Assembly (NCBI GenBank): GCA_015060965.1
Contig: SUXN01000022.1
Coordinates: 1-48,671 of the forward strand
Length of the DNA: 48,671 nt
Reading direction: 5' to 3'
Source: Bacteroidales bacterium
Lineage (GTDB): Bacteria > Bacteroidota > Bacteroidia > Bacteroidales > Bacteroidaceae
A model generated the notes under the pieces. That model was not told the DNA's origin. It made no database searches and was given only the letters and a program-made list of their open reading frames with translations. Positions 17,904-26,490 of this stretch are shown here, piece by piece (the first letter of the stretch is position 1; each line of letters opens with the position of its first letter). Made by a program: the position numbers and the translations under genes.

Positions 17904-18890
17904 CTAAACGTATATCCAACGTAAAAATTTGTTCACCCAATTCCATTTGAAGTGGTACCAACGCAGGGTGCTTACCTCTTTCCCTCCGAAACTGCCGATG
18001 GTTCCCAAAAAACTCTTGCGCAGTTTTGACAGCCCCCTCACCTCGAGGAACTCAAAGTGATCATATCCCTGCTTATTGGCATCGGTGATGGCAGCCCAGA
18101 TTGCCATTATTCCGGGGAACTGCAGCGGGAATCTCTTGCGCAGTCCGCAACTGTAGGCCAGCAAGGCACGCCCTTTTTCGTAAAGACATATTGAGCTCCC
18201 GATTATCCTCTCTTTGTAGATCACAAGGAACATCTTTGCACTCTCTGAAAGTGTGCCGTCGTCGTTGTGCAGCATCTTGAAAAGAGACTCTTTAGGTGGC
18301 AGTTTCTTGCGGGTCTTGCTGCGGTAGAAATTTTTCATCATCTGCAGTGCCTCTTCAATCTCGGTATCGCTTGCTGCACGGCGCATTGTCACTCCTCCTT
18401 GCTCGGCCTTGCGTATATGTGCCTTGTAGGCGCGCGATAGCCTCTCCTGGGGGTCTCTGCTGTGCAGTGAGATGTAGTTCCTGTGGTCGCGTATAGGGAT
18501 GAAGTTGTGGTTATGCAGTGATGCGTATGCAAAACGGGAATCCTCGATATTCTGTACCTCGATGAAGGTGTGGTGGAAATCAAACATATCGAACACTTTT
18601 TCAAGGAATTGGGCAAATATCCCTTCGCGGTCAGTGCACTCCTGCCTGTAAGCCCCTTCGCCCATAATGGAATACCATACGCTCAGGACCGGCGGAATGA
18701 AACGTATGCTGCGTCTCTTTACAATGAGTATATGCCCGATTTCGGTACCCTGCCCGTCAATGGCAACAAGCATATAAGGCTTTCCCATCCTGCTGTCCTC
18801 TATGGTGCGGAACATAGTGGGGGAGTGCAGGACGGGGCCGTCGATGAGCTCGGGCAAGTCCTTGCTTTTGGTGTATATATCTATACGCAT
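17904..18890 (-). CDS. FemAB/GNAT-fold acyl- or aminoacyl-transferase-like protein
   Basis: 328 residues from the ATG at 18890, which begins MRIDIYTKSKDLPEL; a longer frame upstream would need a TTG start. Recognisable parts are the RRSIRFIPPVLSVWYSIMGEG segment common to peptidoglycan-bridge (FemAB-like) and Acetyltransf_6 proteins, LSRAYKAHIRKAEQGGV, and a second GNAT half (KMFLVIYKERIIGSSICLYE, FEFLEVRGLSKLRKSFLGTI). The family transfers acyl or aminoacyl groups to cell-wall or surface glycans. The substrate here cannot be read from sequence. It is divergent from tsaD and precedes the TonB receptor gene by 46 bp. Confidence 0.75.
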   Translation of the reverse strand: MRIDIYTKSKDLPELIDGPVLHSPTMFRTIEDSRMGKPYMLVAIDGQGTEIGHILIVKRRSIRFIPPVLSVWYSIMGEGAYRQECTDREGIFAQFLEKVFDMFDFHHTFIEVQNIEDSRFAYASLHNHNFIPIRDHRNYISLHSRDPQERLSRAYKAHIRKAEQGGVTMRRAASDTEIEEALQMMKNFYRSKTRKKLPPKESLFKMLHNDDGTLSESAKMFLVIYKERIIGSSICLYEKGRALLAYSCGLRKRFPLQFPGIMAIWAAITDANKQGYDHFEFLEVRGLSKLRKSFLGTIGSFGGKEVSTLRWYHFKWNWVNKFLRWIYV

Positions 18891-18946
18891 CGGGCTGCTT
18901 CTGAAAGATTTTGCTTTGTAAAGGTAAGTAAAAAGAAATAATATTG

Positions 18947-18954
18947 TATCTTCG
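18947..18954 (+). promoter_or_regulatory. Possible -7 box for tsaD
   Basis: TATCTTCG is one base from TAnnTTTG, about 86 nt before the tsaD ATG. No TTTG is found at the usual -33 distance. A weak call. Confidence 0.3.
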
Positions 18955-19039
18955 CGTGACAAAATATTTTATTGCAAGCATAGGCTCTGCGTCATTCATC
19001 CTGCTTTGTGTAATGGCGCCGGGGCTTCAATTGTGTATT

Positions 19040-20068
19040 ATGGAAAAGAAAGATGTTTATATATTGGCTATAGAGTCATCGTGCGATGATACCTCGGCAG
19101 CTGTGATGCGTGGTGATGTAGTGCTTTCCAATGTTACGGCAAGTCAGGCTGTCCATGAACAATATGGTGGCGTAGTCCCTGAACTTGCGTCGCGTGCCCA
19201 TGAGCAGAATATTGTGCCTGTGGTTGACGCTGCTCTCAAGAGGGCCGGTGTTGCCAAAGAACAGCTCAGTGCCATTGCCTTTACCCGCGGTCCGGGTCTT
19301 ATGGGCTCTTTATTGGTGGGCGTTTCATTCGCAAAAGGAATGGCTGCATCGCTGAATATTCCTATGGTAGAGGTGAATCATCTCCAGGGACATATCCTTG
19401 CGCATTTCATCAAAGAGGATGGTGTTGAGCACAAGGCTCCCGAGTATCCTTTCCTGTGTCTTATGGTATCGGGCGGAAACTCGCAGATAGTCAAGGTGAA
19501 CAGCTACAAGGATATGGAAATTGTCGGTCAGACAATCGACGATGCGGCCGGCGAGGCTATGGACAAGTGTGCCAAGGTTATGGGACTCGGCTATCCGGGT
19601 GGCCCTATCATTGACCGTCTTGCACGTCAGGGCAATCCCAAGGCTTATGCTTTCAGCAAACCTCATATTCCCGGGTTCGATTATAGCTTCAGTGGCCTGA
19701 AGACCTCTTTCCTTTATACCCTGCGCAAGCTCGTGGCAGAGGACGAGAACTATGTCGAGACGCATAAGGAGGATCTTGCAGCATCGTTCGAGGCAACGGT
19801 GGTTGCGGTGCTTATGGACAAACTCTACAAGGCTTCAAAGGCTTTGGGTATAAAGCGTATAGCACTGTCGGGTGGAGTGTCGGCCAATACAGCCTTGCGT
19901 CAGGCCTATCAGGATTACGCCAAGCGCTATGGCTGGGAGATATTTATCCCCAAGTTCGGCTTTACGACTGACAATGCGGCGATGATAGGTATTGTGGGCT
20001 ATTATAAATTCCTCGACAATGATTTCTGTGCGATGGATCAGCCTGCTTTCTCGCGCACTACATTATAA
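19040..20068 (+). CDS. tsaD: tRNA N6-adenosine threonylcarbamoyltransferase
   Basis: 342 residues from the ATG at 19040 (MEKKDVYILAIESSCDDTSA), the usual length. An upstream in-frame start would add 32 non-homologous residues. TsaD (Kae1/YgjD, ASKHA fold) transfers threonylcarbamoyl to A37 of ANN-decoding tRNAs in the TsaB-TsaD-TsaE complex. The metal-binding H.xxxH pair is seen in VNHLQGHILAHF, with FTRGPGLMGSL, LMVSGGNSQIV, IDDAAGEAMDK, LGYPGGPIIDR and LSGGVSANTALR. It is followed after 9 bp by the CinA-type amidase, a likely operon. Confidence 0.97.
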   Translation: MEKKDVYILAIESSCDDTSAAVMRGDVVLSNVTASQAVHEQYGGVVPELASRAHEQNIVPVVDAALKRAGVAKEQLSAIAFTRGPGLMGSLLVGVSFAKGMAASLNIPMVEVNHLQGHILAHFIKEDGVEHKAPEYPFLCLMVSGGNSQIVKVNSYKDMEIVGQTIDDAAGEAMDKCAKVMGLGYPGGPIIDRLARQGNPKAYAFSKPHIPGFDYSFSGLKTSFLYTLRKLVAEDENYVETHKEDLAASFEATVVAVLMDKLYKASKALGIKRIALSGGVSANTALRQAYQDYAKRYGWEIFIPKFGFTTDNAAMIGIVGYYKFLDNDFCAMDQPAFSRTTL

Positions 20069-20077
20069 TATATATGT

Positions 20078-20581
20078 ATGGATGTCGCGCTTGAAATAAA
20101 TGTTCTTGCTGCAGAACTTGTAGCGATGTTGCAGGCACAGGGCAAGACCTTTGCTGCTGCCGAGAGTTGCACGGGTGGTGCAATATCCCAAGCGGTGACG
20201 TCCGTTCCCGGCTGTTCGTCTGTTATGCGTGGCGCGGTTGTCGCTTATCACAATGATGTCAAGGCCGGTGTGCTTGGTGTAGGAAAGGATACTCTTTCAA
20301 AATATGGCGCTGTCAGCGAAGAAGTTGTGATTCAGATGGTAGGCGGTGTGTCGGCCATGTTGGGTGCCGATTGTGCGGTTGCGACTTCGGGCATTGCAGG
20401 CCCTGGCGGTGGAACACCCGAAAAACCTGTCGGTACGGTGTGGGTTGCAGCAAAAGTCGGCACTGATATAAGAACCCGTCTGTTGCAGCTTGAGGATGCG
20501 GGCAGGGCTGCCAATGTAAAAAGCAGTGTAGCCGAGGCCTTTAGACTTGTGCTGGATATGCTGTCATGTGCTGAGGGTTGA
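20078..20581 (+). CDS. pncC: CinA C-terminal domain protein, nicotinamide-nucleotide amidase
   Basis: 167 residues, a stand-alone CinA C-terminal domain (PncC type) without the N-terminal MoaB-like domain of full CinA. It deamidates nicotinamide mononucleotide to nicotinate mononucleotide in NAD recycling. Family signatures are AAAESCTGGAISQAVTSVPG (active-site Ser in ESCTGG), GAVVAYHNDVKAGVLGV, GAVSEEVVIQMV and ATSGIAGPGGGTPEKPVGTV. It lies 9 bp downstream of tsaD and 150 bp before rpmB, which has its own promoter. The assignment is secure at domain level; the enzymatic role is taken from the family. Confidence 0.92.
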   Translation: MDVALEINVLAAELVAMLQAQGKTFAAAESCTGGAISQAVTSVPGCSSVMRGAVVAYHNDVKAGVLGVGKDTLSKYGAVSEEVVIQMVGGVSAMLGADCAVATSGIAGPGGGTPEKPVGTVWVAAKVGTDIRTRLLQLEDAGRAANVKSSVAEAFRLVLDMLSCAEG

Positions 20582-20650
20582 AACGTTGTAGTTTGCTTTT
20601 TGCATAATTTTTGAAAATTGAACATCTGCTCAAAAATAATTGAGGTTTTG

Positions 20651-20682
20651 TTTGCAAGATTATTTGAAAACCTATATCTTTG
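20651..20682 (+). promoter_or_regulatory. Promoter of the rpmB-rpmG operon
   Basis: TTTG (20651-20654), 20 nt, then TATCTTTG (20675-20682): a textbook Bacteroidota housekeeping promoter. The leader is about 45 nt. Confidence 0.85.
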
Positions 20683-20732
20683 CACTCTGTTTTGAGTAGG
20701 TATCAAAAGAATAAACAAAAAAATATATAGAG

Positions 20733-20993
20733 ATGTCTAAGATTTGTCAAATCACCGGTAAAAAAGCAATGGTGGGTAACAATGTATCACACTCAAAGAG
20801 AAGAACAAAGCGTCTTTTCAATGTGAACTTGTTTACTAAGAAGTTCTTCTATGTAGAAGAGGATTGTTGGATTCAGTTGCGCGTGAGTGCAGCGGGGTTA
20901 AAAATTATCAACCGAGTAGGTCTCGATGCAGCTTTGAAAGATGCTGTCAAGAATGGCCATGTTGCTTGGGAGGAAATTAAAGTACTCGATTAA
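20733..20993 (+). CDS. rpmB: 50S ribosomal protein L28
   Basis: 86 residues, beginning [20 protein letters not shown] and continuing [13 protein letters not shown], which matches bacterial L28. It is basic and of normal length, and only one cysteine is visible near the N-terminus. It is the first gene of the L28-L33-DUF4295 cluster characteristic of Bacteroidota, with 17 bp to rpmG. Confidence 0.97.
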   Translation: MSKICQITGKKAMVGNNVSHSKRRTKRLFNVNLFTKKFFYVEEDCWIQLRVSAAGLKIINRVGLDAALKDAVKNGHVAWEEIKVLD

Positions 20994-21010
20994 TTAAAGG
21001 AGGAAGGAAT

Positions 21011-21199
21011 ATGGCTAAGAAGGTAAAAGGTAACCGTGTTCAGGTGATACTTGAGTGCACCGAGCAGAAGAACAGTGGTGTTCCCGGTATGTCACGTTAT
21101 ATCACAACAAAGAACCGTAAGAACACAACAGAGCGTTTGGAGTTGAAGAAATACAACCCATATTTGAAGAGAGTAACCGTTCACAAAGAAATTAAGTAA
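21011..21199 (+). CDS. rpmG: 50S ribosomal protein L33
   Basis: 62 residues, [20 protein letters not shown], then [20 protein letters not shown]. This is the zinc-independent form: the CxxC pairs of zinc-ribbon L33 are absent. The gap to rpmB is 17 bp and to DUF4295 6 bp, so this is a tight operon. Confidence 0.97.
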   Translation: MAKKVKGNRVQVILECTEQKNSGVPGMSRYITTKNRKNTTERLELKKYNPYLKRVTVHKEIK

Positions 21200-21205
21200 T
21201 AAGAG

Positions 21206-21358
21206 ATGGCTAAGAAAGCAGTGGCAACCCTCCAGACTGGTGATAAGGAGAAATTCGTAAAGGTTGTAAAATTGGTTAAATCACCTAAGACCGGCGCTTA
21301 CATGTTCGCAGAGGAGATGTTGGTGCAGAGCAAGGCTGACGAGGCTTTGAAGAAGTAA
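21206..21358 (+). CDS. DUF4295 small basic protein
   Basis: A 50-residue gene (MAKKAVATLQTGDKEKFVKV ... QSKADEALKK) 6 bp after rpmG and followed by a terminator. DUF4295 proteins are short, lysine-rich and almost always lie directly after rpmB-rpmG in Bacteroidota, so a role at the ribosome is plausible though not demonstrated here. In many relatives ftsY comes next; here a terminator and the phosphate-transporter genes follow. Confidence 0.93.
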   Translation: MAKKAVATLQTGDKEKFVKVVKLVKSPKTGAYMFAEEMLVQSKADEALKK

Positions 21359-21385
21359 GAAATAACCGCAAGGTTTCATATATGA

Positions 21386-21415
21386 AGAGAGTGACGCAAG
21401 TTGCTCTCTTTTTTT
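21386..21415 (+). terminator. Terminator of the rpmB-rpmG-DUF4295 operon
   Basis: A stem AGAGAGTGAC/GTTGCTCTCT (10 bp with two G-U pairs), a GCAA tetraloop and a T7 tract. It starts 27 nt after the DUF4295 stop. Confidence 0.92.
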
Positions 21416-21463
21416 ATGCCTTTTTGGCTTTGCAACGATTAGGAAAAGTTATGAAAACAATTT

Positions 21464-21510
21464 GGTAATGCACCCGTAACTGCACTGTAATGTTATAAGG
21501 TGATTTTTGC
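21464..21510 (+). promoter_or_regulatory. Pho-box-like direct repeats and -7 box of the first PiT gene
   Basis: Hexamers GGTAAT (21464), CGTAAC (21475) and TGTAAT (21486) are spaced 11 bp start to start. The last ends 12 nt before TTTTTGC (21504-21510). No normal -33 box is present, as expected for an activator-dependent promoter. The second PiT gene has the same arrangement with the same 12-nt spacing. Confidence 0.65.
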
Positions 21511-21565
21511 ACTGTGAAATTAAGGCCGCAAACAATTGCGGCAAGTGTAAATCTGATAATATTCT

Positions 21566-23830
21566 ATGGACTTTTCCTTTTTAATGGATTTGAGCGGAAC
21601 ACAAATGGCCTATCTGTTTGTGGTCGTCTTCTTGTTTGTGCTTGCAATCATTGACCTTTGGGTGGGTGTAAGCAACGACGCGGTAAACTTTATCGGCTCT
21701 GCTGTGGGAGCAAGAGCTGCAAAACTCAAGCACGTGATGTTGGTGGCTGCTGCCGGAGTCTTCATCGGTGCTGCATTCAGTAACGGAATGATGGAGGTGG
21801 CGCGTAGCGGTATCTTCAACCCCTCGGGCTTTGCATTCAGTGAGGTAATGGTAATCTACCTTGCGGTAATGGTGAGCGATATCTTCCTGCTCGACCTCTT
21901 CAACTCGTTGGGGCTCCCTACATCAACAACGGTTTCAATGGTCTTCGAGCTGTTGGGTGCGGCATTCATCACAGCCCTTATCAAGGTGGCTACAAGCGAC
22001 TCGAATATGGATATCATCGGTCTGCTCAATACGGATAAGGCTCTGGTGATGATTATATCGATATTCCTGTCTGTAGCAATCGCATTTGTATTCGGCCTGC
22101 TGGTGCAATGGATTGCGCGTATGATATTCACATTCCACTATAGAAAGAATCTTGGCTCTAAAATAGGCATATTCGGCGGAGTGGCGGTAACGTCAATTGT
22201 CTATTTCATGCTGATCAAAGGCTTGAAGGGAACATCTATCGTTTCAGATTCGGCAAAGGTATTCGTGGAGGAGAATACGCTTATGATACTTGCGGGCTGT
22301 TTTGTACTGTTCACAGTGCTTATGCAGCTGCTCCATTGGTGTAAGGTAAATGTGCTCAAGGTTGTGGTGCTTGTGGGTACCTTCTCTTTGGCGCTCGCTT
22401 TTGCCGGCAATGACCTTGTGAACTTCATCGGTGTCACATTGGCGGGCTTCGACTCTTTCTTTGTATATGTTTCGTCTGGTGCAGGGGCCGATGAACTCAT
22501 GATGACTTCGCTTGCCGAGCCTGCAAAAACATCTACATTCTTCCTGTTTGTGGCCGGTCTTATAATGGTGGTAGCGTTGTGGACAAGCAAAAAGGCCAAA
22601 AGAGTGTTGCAGACATCCATCGGTCTTTCAAAGCAGCAGAATGACGGTAACGAGATGTTCGGAACATCGGGGTTTGCCCGTAACCTTGTCCGTGTGACAA
22701 CAAAGGCTGTTACAGCTGTGTCTCGTAAGACGCCACGTAGTGTCAAGAACTGGGTCAACAGCCGTTTTACTCCGCTCGAGGAGCGTGAGGATGTGGCGTT
22801 TGACCTTGTACGTGCATCGGTAAACCTTGTACTCGGCGGTCTTTTGATTGCTGTAGGAACATCTTTGAAGCTTCCTCTCTCTACAACATACGTGACCTTC
22901 ATGGTTGCAATGGGTTCTTCTCTTGCCGACCGTGCTTGGGGTCGTGAGAGTGCGGTGTATCGTGTTACCGGTGTGGTATCTGTAGTAGGCGGCTGGTTCA
23001 TCACTGCGGGTGCGGCGTTTGTGCTGGCGGCAATCGTGGCTGTGGTGATGTACTTCGGTGGTCTCCCTGCGATGTTCGTGATGATTGCTCTTGTGTGTTA
23101 CCTGCTTTACCGTAGCAGTGTCAACTATAAGAAAAAGAGTGAAGAAGAGAAGGGTGATGAGAATGCAAAGATCATGTTTGCTTCTGAAGACAAGGATGAG
23201 GTCTGGAGCGCTCTAAAGGCACACGTCGCGGCTACCTTGTCACGCTCTCTCCGGTTTTCGGTCGATACTTACGCAAGGCTGTTCGATTCGTTTGCCAAGG
23301 ATTCACTCCGTCCGTTGCGAAGTTCAATGGTGAAGATTGTGGAAGAGAAGGGTGTGCTCAAGAAAAACCGCAGTGACGAGACTCTGGCAATGCAGCGCAT
23401 CGACCGGCAGTTGGCCTACGAGCGCGGTACATGGTATCACCTCTGCAGCAACAGCAGCCAGCAGATGCTCAACACTCTCATGCGTATTGCAGAGCCAATG
23501 AAGGAGCATACCGAGCATAGCTTCAAACCGCTGCCGCAGGAGTATGTCAAGGAGTTTGCTCCATATTGCAACAAGGTGTGCGCGGTGCTTGAGGATATCA
23601 ACGGAATCATTACAAGCGGTGACTATACCGGCTCGCACGAGGTTTCCTTGAGGGCAAAGGAACTTAAACATGAACTATCTGCGTTGCGTAACCGTCAGAC
23701 ACAACGTCTGCATCAGAGCGGTGCCAGCCTGCGTATAGACTTTGTGTATCTGAATCTTATCCAGGAGAGTCACGAGTTGCTCAGCGAGGTGCGTAACCTG
23801 TTGCGCGGTAGCAGCAAGCTTTTCAAGTAA
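21566..23830 (+). CDS. PiT-family inorganic phosphate transporter fused to a PhoU-like domain (copy 1)
   Basis: 754 residues. The first ~520 form a PHO4/PiT permease with the two signature motifs VGVSNDAVNFIGSAVGARAA and FAGNDLVNFIGVTLAGFDSF and many membrane helices. GTSLKLPLSTTYVTFMVAMG is the conserved late loop. Residues ~540-754 are soluble and helical, resembling PhoU/DUF47-type domains (FDSFAKDSLRPLRSSMVKIV). PiT proteins import phosphate with protons or sodium; the fused domain probably regulates uptake. A close paralogue follows 270 bp downstream. Pho-box-like repeats precede the gene and a strong terminator follows it, so it is its own transcription unit. Confidence 0.93.
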   Translation: MDFSFLMDLSGTQMAYLFVVVFLFVLAIIDLWVGVSNDAVNFIGSAVGARAAKLKHVMLVAAAGVFIGAAFSNGMMEVARSGIFNPSGFAFSEVMVIYLAVMVSDIFLLDLFNSLGLPTSTTVSMVFELLGAAFITALIKVATSDSNMDIIGLLNTDKALVMIISIFLSVAIAFVFGLLVQWIARMIFTFHYRKNLGSKIGIFGGVAVTSIVYFMLIKGLKGTSIVSDSAKVFVEENTLMILAGCFVLFTVLMQLLHWCKVNVLKVVVLVGTFSLALAFAGNDLVNFIGVTLAGFDSFFVYVSSGAGADELMMTSLAEPAKTSTFFLFVAGLIMVVALWTSKKAKRVLQTSIGLSKQQNDGNEMFGTSGFARNLVRVTTKAVTAVSRKTPRSVKNWVNSRFTPLEEREDVAFDLVRASVNLVLGGLLIAVGTSLKLPLSTTYVTFMVAMGSSLADRAWGRESAVYRVTGVVSVVGGWFITAGAAFVLAAIVAVVMYFGGLPAMFVMIALVCYLLYRSSVNYKKKSEEEKGDENAKIMFASEDKDEVWSALKAHVAATLSRSLRFSVDTYARLFDSFAKDSLRPLRSSMVKIVEEKGVLKKNRSDETLAMQRIDRQLAYERGTWYHLCSNSSQQMLNTLMRIAEPMKEHTEHSFKPLPQEYVKEFAPYCNKVCAVLEDINGIITSGDYTGSHEVSLRAKELKHELSALRNRQTQRLHQSGASLRIDFVYLNLIQESHELLSEVRNLLRGSSKLFK

Positions 23831-23865
23831 GAAGAAAATGGGAGGTTTGTATTCTCCAATGTTCG

Positions 23866-23897
23866 GGCAGGCTTTTCTATAAAAGTCTGCCTTTTTT
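23866..23897 (+). terminator. Terminator after the first PiT gene
   Basis: An 11-bp stem GGCAGGCTTTT/AAAAGTCTGCC (one G-U pair) with a CTAT loop and T6, 35 nt past the stop codon. Confidence 0.9.
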
Positions 23898-23970
23898 ATT
23901 CACATATGTTTTGAAATTTAAAAGGAATATTTATTTTTGCGTTATTAATGCGGGAAAACGTTGCTTTTGT

Positions 23971-24028
23971 TGTAACAATTTTGTAACAATTTTGTAACGG
24001 GGCTGTAATTATTATGTGCAATTTTTGC
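23971..24028 (+). promoter_or_regulatory. Pho-box-like direct repeats and -7 box of the second PiT gene
   Basis: TGTAAC at 23971, 23982 and 23993, then TGTAAT at 24004: four hexamers with an exact 11-bp period. The last ends 12 nt before TTTTTGC (24022-24028). A separate TTTG-N18-TATTTTTG candidate (23910-23939) lies just upstream and might give basal transcription. Confidence 0.72.
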
Positions 24029-24100
24029 AATATATATTGGGGTAGTCCTCTTATATACACATTTTAGTTAAGCTGCATAATAACTAAACTAAATATTACT

Positions 24101-26383
24101 ATGGACATTGTTTCATTTGTCTCAAATCTAAGCGCGGTCGAACTGTCGTATCTGTTCGTCGTGCTTTTTATGTTTACGCTTGCCATAATTGACCTTACTG
24201 TGGGTGTCAGTAATGATGCTGTGAACTTCCTTAGTTCAGCGGTCGGATCAAAGGCTGCCAAAGTAAAGCATGTGCTCATTGTCGCTGCGGTGGGAGTTTT
24301 CATCGGTGCGGCGTTCAGTAGCGGTATGATGGATGTGGCACGACATGGAATCTTCGACCCGAGCCATTTCAGCTTTGCCGACGTGATGTGTATCTACCTT
24401 GCCGTTGTCATCAGTGACGTCTTTCTGCTCGACCTCTTCAACTCTTTGGGCTTGCCCACATCAACCACCGTTTCAATGGTGTTCGAGCTGTTGGGAGCGT
24501 CGTTTGTGACAGCGCTGCTTACCTCTACAGGCGCAGGCTTGGGTATGCTCAACACTGACAGGGCTTTGACAATCATCATCTCAATTTTCCTGTCTGTTGC
24601 CATTGCCTTTGTCTTCGGTCTTATAGTACAGTGGATCTCGCGTATAGTCTTTACGTTCCATTACCGTAAGCATCTTGGACGCAAAATCGGTATTTATGGC
24701 GGTTTTGCAGCAACGGCAATCGTCTACTTCATGCTTATCAAGGGTTTGAAGGGTAGTGCTCTTGTAGGTCTTCTTCCAGAGGCTGCACAGCATGTCATGT
24801 TTGAGGAGACTGCGCTCTTCCTTTTGGGCGCATTTGCATTCTTTACTGTACTGATGCAGGTTCTGCACTGGTGCAAGGTGAATGTGTTGAGGATTGTAGT
24901 GCTTATGGGTACATTCTCGCTTGCAATGGCATTCGCGGGTAATGACCTTGTGAACTTCATCGGTGTTACACTTGCCGGCTTTGAGTCATTCAAGGACTTT
25001 GTTGCCAACGGAGCAGGTTCTGTCGATACATTTATGATGGAGTCATTGAACCTTCCTGCAAAGACCTCCGTATGGTTCCTCATCGGTGCCGGTGCCGTTA
25101 TGGTGTATGCTCTCTTTACAAGCAAGAAGGCACGTAAGGTGTTGCAGACATCCATTGACCTTTCAAGCCAGCAGGATGATGGAAACGAGATGTTCGGTAC
25201 ATCATCTATCGCACGTAATATGGTACGCGTGGTGTCAAAGAGCGTCGATGCTGTTTCAAAGAAGACTCCGCAGAGCGTGAAGGACTGGATCGGCAAGCGT
25301 TTTACCCCGCTGGAGGAGCGTGAGGATGTTGCCTTTGACCTTGTACGTGCATCGGTAAACCTTGTGCTTGCCGGTCTGCTCATTGCGTTGGGTACATCAC
25401 TCAAATTGCCTCTCTCTACCACATATGTTACATTCATGGTGGGTATGGGTTCTTCTCTTGCCGACCGTGCTTGGGGTCGTGAGAGTGCCGTTTACCGCGT
25501 GACCGGTGTTGTTTCGGTTGTCGGCGGTTGGTTCATCACTGCCGGTGCAGCATTTATAATTGCAGCACTTGTTGCAACAGTCCTCAACTGGGGTGGTGTG
25601 GTTGCAATGTACGTAATGATTGCACTTGTTATTTATCTGCTCATACGTAGTCACATTAACTATAACAAGAAGAAGAGTGCCGAGAAGGTAGATACCAAGA
25701 TGAATGTTGTCCTCAAGTCCGATGACAAGGAAGAGGTTTGGGAGAATCTCAAGGCACATGCAGCAGAGACTCTCACTCATACACTCTCATTCTCTGCCGA
25801 GACCTACAAGGTCATGTTCGAGTCATTCTCGAAGGATGCACTCCGTCCTTTGAAGGGTGCCCTCATCAGGATTGTCGAAGAGAAGGCCTTCATGAAGAAG
25901 GAGCGTCGTGCCGAGACACGTGGCTTGCAGCGTATCGACCAGCAGTTGGCATTCGAGCGCAGTACATGGTACCACCTCTGTACCAACAGTTGCCAGCAGA
26001 TGTTGAATACCTTGACACGTATAGGTGAACCTATGAAGGAGCATGCCGACAACAGTTTCAGCCCATTGTCAAAGCTCTATGTCGAGGAGTTCTCACCATA
26101 TTGCCGTGACATTTATAATGTGCTCAAGGATATCAACGAGATAATACAGACCGGTGACTACTCTACATCGGAGAAGGTGTCGGAGCGTGCAAAGAACCTG
26201 AAGCACGCGCTTGCCAACCTGCGTAAGGAGCAGACAATGCGTCTGCATCAGAGCCAGGGCAGTTTGCGTATGGACTTCGTTTATCTGAACGTTATCCAGG
26301 AGAGCCATGAGTTGCTCAGTGAGGTGCGTAACCTGTTGCGTGGTAGCAACAAGTTGTTTGCTGCTGCAAATGAGAGGAAGTAA
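24101..26383 (+). CDS. PiT-family inorganic phosphate transporter fused to a PhoU-like domain (copy 2)
   Basis: 760 residues, a paralogue of the preceding gene over its full length. The PiT motifs are VGVSNDAVNFLSSAVGSKAA and FAGNDLVNFIGVTLAGFESF, with the same late loop GTSLKLPLSTTYVTFMVGMG. The C-terminal PhoU-like helical domain (FESFSKDALRPLKGALIRIV) is also kept. The copies differ most around the loop between the permease halves and in the linker to the PhoU-like part. Its own four-repeat Pho-box-like promoter and a terminator indicate separate control. The two may differ in affinity or coupling ion, but nothing visible decides that. Confidence 0.93.
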   Translation: MDIVSFVSNLSAVELSYLFVVLFMFTLAIIDLTVGVSNDAVNFLSSAVGSKAAKVKHVLIVAAVGVFIGAAFSSGMMDVARHGIFDPSHFSFADVMCIYLAVVISDVFLLDLFNSLGLPTSTTVSMVFELLGASFVTALLTSTGAGLGMLNTDRALTIIISIFLSVAIAFVFGLIVQWISRIVFTFHYRKHLGRKIGIYGGFAATAIVYFMLIKGLKGSALVGLLPEAAQHVMFEETALFLLGAFAFFTVLMQVLHWCKVNVLRIVVLMGTFSLAMAFAGNDLVNFIGVTLAGFESFKDFVANGAGSVDTFMMESLNLPAKTSVWFLIGAGAVMVYALFTSKKARKVLQTSIDLSSQQDDGNEMFGTSSIARNMVRVVSKSVDAVSKKTPQSVKDWIGKRFTPLEEREDVAFDLVRASVNLVLAGLLIALGTSLKLPLSTTYVTFMVGMGSSLADRAWGRESAVYRVTGVVSVVGGWFITAGAAFIIAALVATVLNWGGVVAMYVMIALVIYLLIRSHINYNKKKSAEKVDTKMNVVLKSDDKEEVWENLKAHAAETLTHTLSFSAETYKVMFESFSKDALRPLKGALIRIVEEKAFMKKERRAETRGLQRIDQQLAFERSTWYHLCTNSCQQMLNTLTRIGEPMKEHADNSFSPLSKLYVEEFSPYCRDIYNVLKDINEIIQTGDYSTSEKVSERAKNLKHALANLRKEQTMRLHQSQGSLRMDFVYLNVIQESHELLSEVRNLLRGSNKLFAAANERK

Positions 26384-26405
26384 AGGCTTTCCTGAACCGT
26401 AGTAT

Positions 26406-26456
26406 TGTCGGCGGATGTGCTATAATATGTAATTTAGCTTTCCGCCGACACTTTTT
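26406..26456 (+). terminator. Terminator after the second PiT gene
   Basis: A 10-bp stem TGTCGGCGGA (26406-26415) / TCCGCCGACA (26441-26450) followed by CTTTTT. The loop is long (25 nt), but the stem is GC-rich. Confidence 0.75.
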
Positions 26457-26490
26457 AAGTTATTTATGTTGAAATAATAAACAGTGTAAT

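Noticed and set aside
18944-19039. Extended N-terminus of TsaD
   Set aside because: The family length and the conserved MEKKDVYILAIESSCDDTSA start fix translation at 19040.
22201-23004. Minus-strand frames of up to 267 codons opposite the PiT genes (also 24724-25437)
   Set aside because: They mirror the conserved permease coding sequence in both paralogues and have no family features of their own.
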